NCBI GenBank assembly: GCA_041748075.1
Contig: JBGTDX010000040.1
Span: 1-35,979, forward strand
From: JBGSYJ01 sp041748075
Lineage (GTDB): Bacteria; Acidobacteriota; Thermoanaerobaculia; Gp7-AA8
Length of the DNA stretch: 35,979 nt
Direction of reading: 5' to 3'
The position numbers and the translations under genes were made by a program. The notes beneath the pieces are model-generated. The model was not told the origin of the DNA and searched no databases. It saw only the letters and a program-made list of their open reading frames with translations. This document shows, one piece after another, positions 1-8,617 of this stretch; positions within the stretch are counted from its first letter, which is position 1; each line of letters starts with the position of its first letter.

Positions 1-1795
1 CAGCCATGCCGCCCGCGGCCGCCGCCCACGCGCCGCTCGCGCCCGCTCCTCCGAACGATCCGCCTCCGCCACTCCAGGAACTGGTCGATGACGACGATGA
101 AAATGAGTCCGAAGAACTTCTCGTTCGAGGGAACGTGCTCATCGTCGACGCGGCAGCAGGAAAGTTCACGGACCACTTCTCAACATCTCTTGAGAGACCG
201 AATGCGAGAAGGTAGGGGAACCACGCGTCTTCGAGTGCCGGGCGCTCTTTCTTCAGCTCCCGCCTGAAGAACTCCCGCGCGGCGGTGAGCATCTTTCGCG
301 CCGCGATCGACTCGCGAGTGCCTCCCGATCGAAGTGCGCTGATCGCACCGAGGACTACCCAAAGGGCAAGTCCTGTGATGCCTGCGAGCATCTGTTCGGA
401 CAGCTGCCAGCGGGCGCCCTCAGTCAGCACGAGCCATGCGGCGAAGCCTGCCGTCAGTGCCGCAGGAATCAGGGCGAGAAAAACCGTTCCGAGTCCCTGA
501 TCCATCCTCTTGCTCCACGCACTGGTGGATATGGCACTGATGATCAGCAACCCGATCGAAGCGACTGCCGTGATGGCGACAGCCGGTCGCGAATCCGGCT
601 CTTTCACGGCAAGGTAGATGAGAAGTGCCGCGGCGGCCAGAAAGGAAAGGCAGGACAACCACCCCACGACATCGGTTCCCTTCGAGCCCGGAAGCCGCTC
701 CGCAGCGAGGGCGTTGAGCTCGGTTCTGATGAGCGCCGCGGGATCGAATCCGCTGCTCTTGTAATGGCTGCGAACCGCATCGGTGGTGGTGCGGTCGCCA
801 TTGAAGAAGAGCGCCTCGATCAACTCCCGCTCGTACCCCTCGAGCCGGGATCGGGGTACCAGAAGGTCCAGCTCCATCTGATCGCCCGAGACACGGCTCT
901 TCAACTTACCCTCGGCCACCAGCCTGGCCAGGACCGCCGATACCTCGGGAGCTCCGACACTCTGATCCCATAGAGCTCCGACGAGCTCCGGTCGGAGGGT
1001 CAGCATATTCGACTCGAGCCATTTCCGGTCGATCTCCTCGGGACGCACGCGTGCGAAACGCCCTAGCGAGCCCTCCCGAAGAAAAACGATACCTAGCAGG
1101 AACGGCGGCAACAGAACGAGAGATCCGAACATCGCTTTCAATGTGGGAGGAGCTCCCGGGTCGACGGCCACGTCTCCCGTGCCGTCATACTCCAGCGGCA
1201 CCTCGACGACGTAGCCCTTGCCGGGAGGGATCGGTCCCGCGAACCGGGACAACAGTGCGCTTCCGACCTGCCGCCACGCGGGATCGAGCGTCAGGTCGAG
1301 GGTGAACCTCTCGATTGCTCCCTGCCGATCCGTGAACGCGAAGTCGTGATCGAGCAGAAAGCTGTCGCCCTTCTTCACGAGGATGTTCGACAAGGTGTAG
1401 TGGAGCACGTAGGTGATGGCCGAATTGTCGAAGGGAGGATCGGAAGTCTCCCGGCTGCGCCATCGCAGGACGTTCTTCCCCTGGAAATCATAGTGGTCTA
1501 CGAAAGAAGTCGATCCGCCTCGGAGAGGAATCTCCTCGCCCGTAGCGGGATCGATGCGACCCATTCCTTCGAACGAGAGCTCCTGTCGCGGTCCGAGGCG
1601 AAACGTGCGCTCCCCGCCGTTCCAGTCGCCCGTGAAGACCATCACCTGCTTCTCGTCGACATGCAGAGTCCCGTCGGCATCCAGATGCGCCGTCACCGCG
1701 AGCTCGTCCCAGTGCAGTTCACGTTCCTGAGCATGCCCGGTTTCCGCGGTGAGAATCGTCAGAAGCACACCGATCAGCCAACCTGCTTTCCGCAT
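1..1795 (-). CDS. DUF2207-type secreted/membrane protein (3' end outside window)
   Basis: The minus-strand frame is open from ATG at 1795 to the left edge (about 598 residues), so the C-terminus is missing. A GGAGGAG Shine-Dalgarno lies 6-7 bases before the ATG. Residues 1-22 form a signal peptide ending near GHA|Q. A beta-rich extracytoplasmic domain follows (residues 23-215) with the DUF2207-like stretch ITYVLHYTL. A membrane segment lies near residues 220-240, then a mixed region with further hydrophobic segments near 370-395, 400-420, 430-455 and 465-490. The visible end is a Ser-rich stretch followed by a Gly/Ala/Ser-rich tail (SWSGGGGSFGGAG), typical of DUF2207 proteins. The biochemical role of the family is unknown; an envelope location is inferred from the signal peptide and membrane segments. 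The family call is from remembered architecture. Confidence 0.8.
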   Translation of the reverse strand, partial: MRKAGWLIGVLLTILTAETGHAQERELHWDELAVTAHLDADGTLHVDEKQVMVFTGDWNGGERTFRLGPRQELSFEGMGRIDPATGEEIPLRGGSTSFVDHYDFQGKNVLRWRSRETSDPPFDNSAITYVLHYTLSNILVKKGDSFLLDHDFAFTDRQGAIERFTLDLTLDPAWRQVGSALLSRFAGPIPPGKGYVVEVPLEYDGTGDVAVDPGAPPTLKAMFGSLVLLPPFLLGIVFLREGSLGRFARVRPEEIDRKWLESNMLTLRPELVGALWDQSVGAPEVSAVLARLVAEGKLKSRVSGDQMELDLLVPRSRLEGYERELIEALFFNGDRTTTDAVRSHYKSSGFDPAALIRTELNALAAERLPGSKGTDVVGWLSCLSFLAAAALLIYLAVKEPDSRPAVAITAVASIGLLIISAISTSAWSKRMDQGLGTVFLALIPAALTAGFAAWLVLTEGARWQLSEQMLAGITGLALWVVLGAISALRSGGTRESIAARKMLTAAREFFRRELKKERPALEDAWFPYLLAFGLSRDVEKWSVNFPAAASTMSTFPRTRSSSDSFSSSSSTSSWSGGGGSFGGAGASGAWAAAAGGMA

Positions 1796-1883
1796 TACGA
1801 TTCTCCTCCGCTGGTGCCCCGGGGGAAGCGTATCCACGCAGATTCCGCCAGGAAACTTTTCTTCGAGTATTGGTTGTGGGTTG

Positions 1884-1895
1884 ATTTCGCGAAAT
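1884..1895. promoter_or_regulatory. 12-bp perfect palindrome upstream of the DUF2207-type gene
   Basis: ATTTCGCGAAAT is a perfect palindrome 89 bases upstream of the 1795 start. It sits in the only AT-rich patch (about 1855-1912) of an otherwise GC-rich intergenic region. An operator or core promoter function is inferred from position; I recognise no specific regulator and no convincing -35/-10 pair. Confidence 0.3.
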
Positions 1896-2063
1896 GTAAA
1901 CCATTTCTGCCGAGGCTACAACGGACGCCTGCCGCCCGTGTCTCCGGGCACGTGCCCTCCAGATCTCTGTGCGAGAAGGTCAGAGCGTGTGTCATCCGAG
2001 CACCCCAACGGCGCCTGGCGCCGGTGAAGGGGTGATGAACCACCGTGTCATGCTGAGCGAGGC

Positions 2064-2148
2064 CACGTCATCCTGAGCGAAGCGAAGGATCTCTTTTGCG
2101 ATGCTCGACCCTCTTCAGGAGATCCTTCGCTTCGCTCAGGATGACGTG
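2064..2148. repeat. Intergenic inverted repeat, 30-bp perfect arms
   Basis: The left arm 2064-2093 and right arm 2119-2148 are exact reverse complements (30 of 30) around a 25-base spacer. The arms contain the core TCCTGAGCGAAGCGAAGGAT. A related copy occurs at 8528-8595. Translated, this family gives the HPERSEGS / LRMT strings often mis-annotated as peptides in intergenic DNA of several phyla. A dispersed REP/MITE-like repeat is the likely explanation; it could also act as a transcript hairpin. Confidence 0.85.
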
Positions 2149-2406
2149 TTTCTACATCCCTCCCGGTTCGGAGAGGTTCATTAGCAGCGAGTAAATGGCG
2201 GGGCTCCAATGAAGTGTTGATGAACCGCGCACCGGAGGTGCGCTTAGAGGGTAGCCGGTGCGGGAGTTTGGACACAGTCTCGCTGGGCTCAGGATAGCTC
2301 CGAGCGCCGCGTCCTCACCCTTGTCTACCGAATACCTCGCGATGCGTAATGGCAATTATGAAGCAATTGCTCCGGCCGGTCCCCAGGGGAACGTAGTCCG
2401 TCACCC

Positions 2407-3939
2407 ATGTTCAGAACACTCTGGAAACTGTTCCGACTCAAGCCGTACGGGAATCAGCTCGTCGACGGGATGGCCGAGCTCTGGCTGATTCTCGCCGCGG
2501 TGAACATCGCTTCGATCGCGCTCTGCGACGCGATCGCCTGGGGATACTTCGGCTACACGACCTCCCAGGGTACCGTCGCTTACCTCTCGGCCGCGCTGGC
2601 GGGAATCATTGTCCTCGTCCTCGTGGGCAGCCTCGATGCGATGTTCATCATGCACGACCGGACGGCAAAGGCGTCGCCCGGCCCCGGCCGCTGGAAGGTT
2701 CGCCGTGACCATCTGGCCATAGGCGCGCGAATCATTCTCGTCATTCTCACCTTTACGATCACGGCACCATTTCTCACACAGCTGGTCTTCATGCGGGATA
2801 TCGAAGCGAACATCAGGCGGAGTAACGAGCAGACGATCGCAGCCAAACGTGCCGAGATCGCCGCGAGTTTCGACCGGCGCATCAACGACGGTCGCCTGAA
2901 CATGTCTGGGCGACAGCGCGATCTCGAACGGGAAATTGCAGGCAGCGGGGCGAGCGGACGTTACGGCAAGGGCCCGACGGCTGCCGCGATCGAGCGAGAA
3001 ATTACAGATTTGCAGTCGGACATCGCAAACGCGGACGCTGCCAGAACTTCTGAGCTGGCAACCTTCGATCAGGCTGTGCAGACGCCAGAGGTGCTGGCAA
3101 ACCGTTACGGCATTGATCTGGTCCGTGAGGGACCGGACACACGCGCACGCGTCATCGCGGAGATGGAAAACTCGCCGTCGTTCCGAGCCACACGCCGCAC
3201 GATCAAGGCATTCCTCCTCTTCATGTTCCTCGGGCTCGTCTGCCTGAAGCTCTTCCAGCCGGAGTCTGTCCGGATCTACTACAGCGCCCGGCTGCAGGCT
3301 GCGCACGCACGTCTCCACGCAGGTCTGTTCGACCACCGGCTCGACCCGCGTGAGCATGCGGAAGCCGGTGGCATGACGCCAATTCGATTCGCCGAGTGGT
3401 ACGAGAACGATCAGCTGGTTCGCGACACGACGGATCAGTTGCGCGACCAGACGGCGTCCGCGATCGAGCGGCTCAAGGCACAGGAAGACGCGGTTCGTGT
3501 CCTGCACGAAACACTCCGCCTCGACCTCGCGCAGATGCACCAGGAGCTCGCGGACGCATCGAAGACGAGCGACGACCTGGAAGCACAGCTGCTCGCCATG
3601 CAGCAGGAGCTGAACGTACTGACTGCGAAGATCGCTGAACAGCAGCAGGAGCTCGACGACTTTCGTTACGACATGGGGGAGGACATCTCTCTGCGCGATC
3701 AGCAGCTTCTCATCAGCAACCGGCAGAAGACGGTACGGCAACTCGCCGCGAACAGGATCGCTGCGACGGGACTCACCACGTCGGTCGCGCGGCTTTCGCC
3801 GCGCCTCGAGGCAAGCCGGGCCTACGAGACTCAGCTGCGCGAATCGATTGCCGCGTCGGGAATCGAGGTCGCGGCCGTCCGGAATGCTCTACAACAGGCG
3901 CGTCAGCAGCGGGTCGCCGACATTCTCGAAGCGAAGTGA
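2407..3939 (+). CDS. DUF4407-like membrane protein with coiled coils
   Basis: 510 residues. Hydrophobic segments lie near residues 22-46, 58-78, 104-127 and 264-282. Residues 130-260 between the third and fourth segments are charged and helical. Residues 330-510 are a long coiled coil rich in Gln, Glu and Leu (MQQELN, AEQQQELDD repeats). This four-segment plan with an extended loop and helical tail resembles the DUF4407 family, whose function is unknown. The start is the first ATG of the frame; an AGGGGA lies about 15 bases upstream, so the ribosome site is weak. A 446-codon open frame on the opposite strand is a GC-driven shadow. A structural or envelope-associated role is only inferred. Confidence 0.75.
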   Translation: MFRTLWKLFRLKPYGNQLVDGMAELWLILAAVNIASIALCDAIAWGYFGYTTSQGTVAYLSAALAGIIVLVLVGSLDAMFIMHDRTAKASPGPGRWKVRRDHLAIGARIILVILTFTITAPFLTQLVFMRDIEANIRRSNEQTIAAKRAEIAASFDRRINDGRLNMSGRQRDLEREIAGSGASGRYGKGPTAAAIEREITDLQSDIANADAARTSELATFDQAVQTPEVLANRYGIDLVREGPDTRARVIAEMENSPSFRATRRTIKAFLLFMFLGLVCLKLFQPESVRIYYSARLQAAHARLHAGLFDHRLDPREHAEAGGMTPIRFAEWYENDQLVRDTTDQLRDQTASAIERLKAQEDAVRVLHETLRLDLAQMHQELADASKTSDDLEAQLLAMQQELNVLTAKIAEQQQELDDFRYDMGEDISLRDQQLLISNRQKTVRQLAANRIAATGLTTSVARLSPRLEASRAYETQLRESIAASGIEVAAVRNALQQARQQRVADILEAK

Positions 3940-3948
3940 GCATCCGGC

Positions 3949-4218
3949 TCAGGATTCCCCGGACGACTTTTTTTGATCCGCTGCCTCCGCCATCACCATA
4001 CGAAATGACGCGTTCCGCTTGCCGCCGACCAGCGCGACCAGATCCGGAAACGTCTGGGGATTGAATTCGTGCATGACCCAGTCCCGGGCTTCCCTGCGGC
4101 ACCGGCCCGTTCGGCCTCGCCCATGACCGTGTCGATCCCCGAGCCCATCGCGATAAAACTGCACCGACCGCTCCAGGTCATCCACACCGATCGTAACGAC
4201 GCTGATCCGAGGTTTCAT
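3949..4218 (-). pseudogene. Broken VOC (glyoxalase/bleomycin-resistance) family gene
   Basis: The first 27 residues are a textbook VOC start (ISVVTIGVDDLERSVQFYRD). At DGLG the homology jumps to another frame that reads DTVMGEAERAGAA, normally found about 60 residues further on, and then returns to the first frame for a degraded terminus (HEFNPQTFPD) resembling the usual WEIAFNPxFP end. At least two deletions with frame changes are needed to explain this. The central strands and most metal-ligand positions are gone, so function is unlikely. An uninterrupted 89-codon frame remains, so gene finders may call it as a protein. It lies between convergent and divergent neighbours, with no operon partner. 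Confidence 0.75.
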
Positions 4219-4298
4219 TGTCTCCGTTGTCCGATTCTAATCTAGTATGGAGCCTTCGCCGGACGGCCGGGCGAAACCATCGCAGGGAGGCCCCAGGG

Positions 4299-6497
4299 AT
4301 GATCGGCAGGACTGTTTCGCATTACAAGATCACTTCGCAGCTCGGCGCTGGCGGTATGGGCGTCGTCTACGAGGCGGAAGACACGAACCTCGGGCGCCAT
4401 GTCGCGCTCAAGTTCCTTCCCCCTGACCTGACCAGTAGCGAAGCACTTCAACGATTCCAGCGGGAGGCGCGCGCCGCATCGGCACTGAACCATCCGAACA
4501 TCTGCACGATTCACGGCATCGAAGAGCATGAGTCCGAGCAGTTCATCGTCATGGAGCTTCTCGAGGGTGAGCCGCTCTCGTCAACGATGCGCCGCGGACC
4601 GATGGACCTCAGCACCGTTCTGAGTCTCGGCACTCAGATCGCCGACGCCCTCGAATCCGCGCATTCGAAAGGAATCGTCCACCGGGATCTCAAGCCGGCG
4701 AACATCTTCATCACGCCGCGTGGGCAGGCGAAGATCCTCGATTTCGGCCTGGCCAAGATCGACACGCGCAACACAGCCGAGACTGCCGATGCCCCGACCG
4801 CGGTGCTCAAAGACGAGCTGACTGCCGCCGGCACGACAATGGGCACGGTCTCCTACATGTCTCCGGAACAGGCGCGCGGACAGGTCACCGACACGCGCAC
4901 GGACCTCTTTTCCCTTGGCACGGTGCTCTATCAGATGGCAACAGGCGCACTCCCCTTCCCCGGTGAAACGTCGGCGGTCGTGTTCGATGCGATTCTGAAT
5001 CGCGATCCCGTTTCGGTCACACAGCACATGTCGGCTCTTCCTCCGGAGTTCAACCGCATTCTTTCTCAGGCGCTGGAGAAGGACCGCGATCTTCGCTATC
5101 AGACGGCAACTGATCTGAAGACCGCTCTCAAACGACTGCAGCGCGACCTCGATTCCGGTCCACGAACCTCGCAGTCGAGTGGAAGCCGCCCTGCAGCGGG
5201 AGCCTCCACCGAAGCGCAGCCGATCGCCGTCATGTACTTCGAGAACCTGAGCGGAGTTTCCGAGGACGAATACCTGCGCGATGGAATCACGGAAGACATC
5301 ACGACCGAGCTTTCGAAGATCAAGGGCCTCAAGACATTTTCGAGAGCGATGGTTCTCGCGTATCGCGACAAGCCGGTCACGGCAGGACAGATCGGCAAGG
5401 ACCTCGGTGCCGCATACGTGCTCTCAGGCAGCCTCCGGAGGGCAGGCACCAGGCTGCGGATCAACGCACAGCTCGTGGACGCGGCGACCGACTTTCCGCT
5501 CTGGACCGAGCGGTACGACCGCGAGATGAAGGATGTCTTCGAAGTGCAGGACGAGATCGCGCAGAAGATCGCGACCGCGCTTCGGATCACACTCTCCCCG
5601 CAGGAGCAGCAGGCACTCTCGGCCAAGCCGACCGAAAATCTGCAGGCATACGATCTCTTTCTCCGAGGCCGCGACTATGCGCGACGCGTGGGCCGGCAAG
5701 ACCTTCTGTTCGCGTTGCAGATGTACGAGAACGCGGTGGCGCTCGATCCCGGATTCGCCCTCGCCCATGCCGGGCTGTCACTGGTCAGCGCGCAGTATTA
5801 CTACTACTTCGAGCGCCAGCAGAAGTGGATCGACCGGGCCATCGCAGCGACGAGAATGGCCACTGCCACAGGTTCGAACGAACCCGAGATCCAGGCCGCA
5901 GAGGCATGCCTGTCATTCGTGGAGGGGCGCTACGACGAGGCGATCGAGAAAATCCGTGGCGCGTTGAAGCGCAAGCCGGATCTCGACGGAGGCTATTACT
6001 TCCTCGGACGCGCCCTTTTCGCCTCAGGCCGTTATCAGGATGTCGTCGACATCATGGAGGACGCGCTCGAGCGCGCGGGAGAGAATTACAACATCACCGT
6101 GGCGATTCACAATGCACTCGGCGCCCTCGGGAAGAAGGAAGCGCTGAACAACTTCCTTCATCGCGAAGTCGAGATCTACGAAGCGAGCCTCCGGAAGAAC
6201 CCGGAGGATGCGCGCGCCCGTGTCCTGCTCGCGGCGAACTACGCAATTTTCGGCCGCAACGAGGATGCCAAACGCGAGGCAGATCTGGCGATGATCCTCC
6301 GGCCGGACGATTCGATGATCCTCTACAACACCGCATGCGTCTTCTGCTCGATGGGCAACAAAAAGGACGCGCTCATCGCGATCAAGAAAGCCTGGGAGTC
6401 GGGCTATCGCGACGCGAACTGGACGCGGCAGGATCCAGATCTCGCGATCCTCCTCGGAGACCCGGAGTTCGAGAGGCTGTATCCGGCCGCGGATTAA
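4299..6497 (+). CDS. Ser/Thr protein kinase with TolB-like and TPR domains
   Basis: 732 residues from ATG 4299 (GGGAGG about 8 bases upstream); the frame is open further upstream but homology starts at MIGRTVSHYKI. Residues 8-270 are a Hanks-type kinase: glycine loop GAGGMGVVY (16-24), Lys38, catalytic loop HRDLKPAN (H128, D130), DFG at 148-150 and an SPEQARG activation-loop end. All catalytic residues are present. After a Ser/Gly linker, residues 308-430 form a TolB/FlgO-like N-terminal domain (PIAVMYFENLSG, VLSGSLRRAG), as found in adenylate-cyclase/kinase-TPR fusions. Residues 440-725 are tetratricopeptide repeats. No membrane helix separates the parts, unlike many relatives, so it is probably cytosolic. 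Substrates are unknown; a signalling role is inferred. Confidence 0.93.
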   Translation: MIGRTVSHYKITSQLGAGGMGVVYEAEDTNLGRHVALKFLPPDLTSSEALQRFQREARAASALNHPNICTIHGIEEHESEQFIVMELLEGEPLSSTMRRGPMDLSTVLSLGTQIADALESAHSKGIVHRDLKPANIFITPRGQAKILDFGLAKIDTRNTAETADAPTAVLKDELTAAGTTMGTVSYMSPEQARGQVTDTRTDLFSLGTVLYQMATGALPFPGETSAVVFDAILNRDPVSVTQHMSALPPEFNRILSQALEKDRDLRYQTATDLKTALKRLQRDLDSGPRTSQSSGSRPAAGASTEAQPIAVMYFENLSGVSEDEYLRDGITEDITTELSKIKGLKTFSRAMVLAYRDKPVTAGQIGKDLGAAYVLSGSLRRAGTRLRINAQLVDAATDFPLWTERYDREMKDVFEVQDEIAQKIATALRITLSPQEQQALSAKPTENLQAYDLFLRGRDYARRVGRQDLLFALQMYENAVALDPGFALAHAGLSLVSAQYYYYFERQQKWIDRAIAATRMATATGSNEPEIQAAEACLSFVEGRYDEAIEKIRGALKRKPDLDGGYYFLGRALFASGRYQDVVDIMEDALERAGENYNITVAIHNALGALGKKEALNNFLHREVEIYEASLRKNPEDARARVLLAANYAIFGRNEDAKREADLAMILRPDDSMILYNTACVFCSMGNKKDALIAIKKAWESGYRDANWTRQDPDLAILLGDPEFERLYPAAD

Positions 6498-6541
6498 AGC
6501 CGTCCCGAGCCGTCATCCTGCAATTCGGATACGCTTCCGCC

Positions 6542-7069
6542 ATGACTGCATTGCCTCCGGGGTTCTGGTTGGGCGTCAAGACAACGCTCTCCGAGGCCGA
6601 TCGCAAGCAGATCTTCGGATGGGCGCCGGACATCTTTGGAGTGGCCGCGCTCCCGACCGAATGGCGGCTCAAGGATCTGCACTTCCTTGCATACGACGGA
6701 AGCTACGCAGCCTCGCATGTAGGAACGCTCCTCCACACGGTGGATGTAGACGGCGAACCGGTACGAGTATGCGGGGTCGGTGGAGTGACAACGCGGCCGG
6801 AGTATCAGGGCCGTCGGCTCGCCCGCGCGCTGCTCGGCGAGGCACTCGCTCACAACGCAGAGTCGAGCGATGCTTCCTTCGGATTTCTGTTCTGCTTTCC
6901 CCGTCTGATTCCGTACTACCGCGGTCTGGGCTGGAAGCTTCTCGAAGTTCCGGTGCTCGTCCAGCAGGCTGATGGCGAGATCCCCGCTCCGATAGAGGCC
7001 ATGGTGCTACCTCTCGGAGATGCGACGTGGCCCGCCGGCAGTGTGCGCGCGCTCAGCCGTCCCTGGTGA
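6542..7069 (+). CDS. GNAT family N-acetyltransferase
   Basis: 175 residues from ATG 6542, 45 bases after the kinase gene on the same strand, so co-transcription is possible. The acetyl-CoA loop reads RPEYQGRRLARALLGEAL (residues 85-102), a good motif A except that the usual last Gly of the QxxGxG/A signature is Ala. It is preceded by the strand VCGVGGVTT and followed by FGFLFCFPRLIPYYRGLGW, the typical motif B region with a Tyr near the general-acid position. Members transfer acetyl groups to amines of small molecules or proteins; the substrate cannot be told. The ribosome binding site is poor. The length is normal for one GNAT domain. Confidence 0.85.
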   Translation: MTALPPGFWLGVKTTLSEADRKQIFGWAPDIFGVAALPTEWRLKDLHFLAYDGSYAASHVGTLLHTVDVDGEPVRVCGVGGVTTRPEYQGRRLARALLGEALAHNAESSDASFGFLFCFPRLIPYYRGLGWKLLEVPVLVQQADGEIPAPIEAMVLPLGDATWPAGSVRALSRPW

Positions 7070-7113
7070 TGGCTGCAGCTCTCGGGAGAACGTGAATGCT
7101 TTCCACATCGTCT

Positions 7114-7770
7114 CTACCGGGCACGTGCCCACTCCACGACGGGGTCGAACCATTCGGGAATCGGGCGGTACAGAAAGCCGTGGTCCAGACCGGTGTCGAT
7201 GACGACTTCCCGCGCATGAAGTCCGGGGAAACGGACATCCTTCCCGGGCCAGGTCGCGCAATCCGAGGACGGGATATCGCTTTCTTCCCGCACCGCCAGA
7301 ATCCGTCCGGACGGATGCGCATTCTCTTCGTCCGCCATGGCCGGGATACTCACGGAGATGCACGGCCCGAGAAGCGCAAACCGGACGTCGCGGTTCCCGA
7401 GGCGGGAGGAGACCCGCAACGCGATCGCTGCCCCCATCGATGCGCCTACGATCGTGATGCGATCCGGTGGTACACCGGAACTCAGAAGCTGTCTCACCTG
7501 AGCCACGACCTCGTCAGCCGCCTCGCTCACGGTGGTGGACTTCGGACGGATCGACGCGTTCACGACGAATCCCCGCTCGCGAAATGCTCCCGTGATGCCC
7601 GCCATGTCATACACGCCGTACTCGGGGTGTTCGGGCCGGAGACTCTGCCGGTCCTGAACGATGCGTCCGTGCAGATAGATCAGGTGATCGGATGGCGGCA
7701 TGACGGCCGTATCCCCCGATGCGCATGCGACGAGCACCGCGGCTACCAGTCCACCGATGATGTTCTTCAG
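7114..7770 (-). CDS. Alpha/beta hydrolase lipoprotein, probable CTG start
   Basis: The protein has an alpha/beta-hydrolase nucleophile elbow GASMGAA (Ser111 by the numbering used here), an oxyanion-type strand HLIYLHGR and a terminal histidine in LDHGFL. The usual GTG start at 7737 would put the lipobox LVAC at residues 2-5, too short for export. Eleven codons upstream a CTG (7768-7770) follows a GAGGAGG ribosome site by 7-8 bases and gives MKNIIGGLVAAVLVAC, a normal short lipoprotein signal with Cys16. I therefore place the start at CTG, giving 218 residues. It is probably an outer- or inner-membrane-anchored esterase/hydrolase facing the periplasm; the substrate is unknown. It is convergent with the GNAT gene at 7069. 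Confidence 0.75.
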   Translation of the reverse strand: MKNIIGGLVAAVLVACASGDTAVMPPSDHLIYLHGRIVQDRQSLRPEHPEYGVYDMAGITGAFRERGFVVNASIRPKSTTVSEAADEVVAQVRQLLSSGVPPDRITIVGASMGAAIALRVSSRLGNRDVRFALLGPCISVSIPAMADEENAHPSGRILAVREESDIPSSDCATWPGKDVRFPGLHAREVVIDTGLDHGFLYRPIPEWFDPVVEWARAR

Positions 7771-7794
7771 CGTTCCGCCTCCTCGCGACGTATA

Positions 7795-8076
7795 TCAGAG
7801 TATCTTGTAGAAGATCACCGCGTCATGCGGAGTTCCATCCGGATCGAGCGCATACAGAGGGATCGTTCCCGCGTGCGTCCATCCCATCCGGCGATAAAGA
7901 TGCTCGGCGGTCACTCCTCGTTTCGCATCGAGCGTCAAAGGCGCGAGAAAACTCACAGCAGCTCCCGAATCGACGGCGTCGAGCAGAAGCGATGCAAGAT
8001 CACGGAAATCGGAGTCGCTCACCGGCGAGTTTAGTCGCTCGATCCATGAAGTGTCCGGCGGCTCCGTGACACTCAT
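7795..8076 (-). CDS. GNAT acetyltransferase with internal deletion (likely inactive)
   Basis: 93 residues, roughly half the usual length. Residues 1-47 match the N-terminal helices of a GNAT domain (DLASLLLDAVDSGAAVSFL), and from residue 50 the sequence is the C-terminal third (AEHLYRRMGWTHAGTIPLYA ending in VIFYK). The two parts join at TLDAKRG. In full-length relatives about 75 residues lie between them, including the acetyl-CoA loop RRxGxG/A, which is missing. The join keeps the frame. Its ATG overlaps the stop of the cupin gene by 4 bases (ATGA, 8073-8076), so it remains translationally coupled. Without the cofactor loop, acetyltransferase activity is not expected. Confidence 0.75.
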   Translation of the reverse strand: MSVTEPPDTSWIERLNSPVSDSDFRDLASLLLDAVDSGAAVSFLAPLTLDAKRGVTAEHLYRRMGWTHAGTIPLYALDPDGTPHDAVIFYKIL

Positions 8077-8438
8077 ACCCAGACATCATTTTCCGCTGTC
8101 AGCGCACCGCCTGCATCCCCCGTGTTCACTACACCTCGAGGCTCTACCAGCATCAGCCTGCATTCACTCGTTGCTGACGGCTTGTGCTCAACGCCCCGCG
8201 GCACGACGTACATCTCCCCTGCATGGAGCTCCACACTTCCGTCCCGCAGCTCGATCTTCAACTCCCCGTCGAGAACGATGAAGACTTCGTCAGTTTCAGC
8301 ATGGCTGTGCCAGACGAACTCGCCTTCCACCCTGACGAGCTTGAACTGATAATCATTCATCTCGGCAATGACGCGAGGCGACCACTGTTCAGAGAATCTT
8401 TCGAACTTCTTCTGGAAATTGATCGCGGTCCGGTCCAT
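8073..8438 (-). CDS. Cupin domain protein
   Basis: 121 residues forming one small cupin barrel. Motif 1 is WHSHAETDEVFIVLDG (metal ligands H44, H46, E51) and motif 2 is PRGVEHKPSA (H85). The arrangement resembles the mannose-6-phosphate-isomerase-like cupins. It probably binds a divalent metal; the reaction is unknown. It is the first gene of a two-gene unit with the shortened GNAT gene, joined by an ATGA overlap. The upstream region is occupied by a dispersed repeat, and the ribosome site before ATG 8438 is weak. Confidence 0.87.
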   Translation of the reverse strand: MDRTAINFQKKFERFSEQWSPRVIAEMNDYQFKLVRVEGEFVWHSHAETDEVFIVLDGELKIELRDGSVELHAGEMYVVPRGVEHKPSATSECRLMLVEPRGVVNTGDAGGALTAENDVWV

Positions 8439-8527
8439 CCTGTGATCTTAATCCAACCCGAACTCACAGGGAATGCGTCCGAAGAGTAGAGATGGATCAG
8501 ATTAATACGCTGATTGCCGCAAAGCAG

Positions 8528-8595
8528 TTCCTTCGCTGCGCTCAGGATGACAAGATCTTCAAATCCCTCCCGCTTCAGGAGATTCCCTGATGGTG
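8528..8595. repeat. Diverged copy of the 2064-2148 intergenic repeat
   Basis: CCTTCGCTGCGCTCAGGATG followed by AC matches 21 of 22 bases of the right arm at 2124-2145. It is followed by AAGATCTTCAAATCCCTCCC and CTTCAGGAG, which echoes the loop side of the first copy. It lies between the cupin gene (-) and the membrane protein gene (+). No second arm of comparable quality is visible, so it is a half or decayed element. Confidence 0.65.
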
Positions 8596-8617
8596 CCGCC
8601 ACTGTGAGCGAACACGA

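Larger units (their letters stand above)
1796..2406. other. 611-bp intergenic region between divergent genes
   Basis: No gene is supported here. It holds the upstream region of the DUF2207-type gene (with the palindrome at 1884-1895), the hairpin repeat at 2064-2148, and a partial extra repeat unit just before it (about 2046-2061). From 2150 to 2406 I see only short open frames without ribosome binding sites. The promoter of the gene at 2407 must lie here, but I cannot place it. Confidence 0.6.

Noticed and set aside
1346..2035. 229-codon plus-strand frame
   Set aside because: Antisense to the DUF2207-type gene, which has a signal peptide and a strong ribosome site.
2401..3741. 446-codon open frame antisense to the DUF4407-like gene
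   Set aside because: Arg/Val/Glu-rich composition without a recognisable fold; it mirrors a real coiled-coil gene in high-GC DNA.
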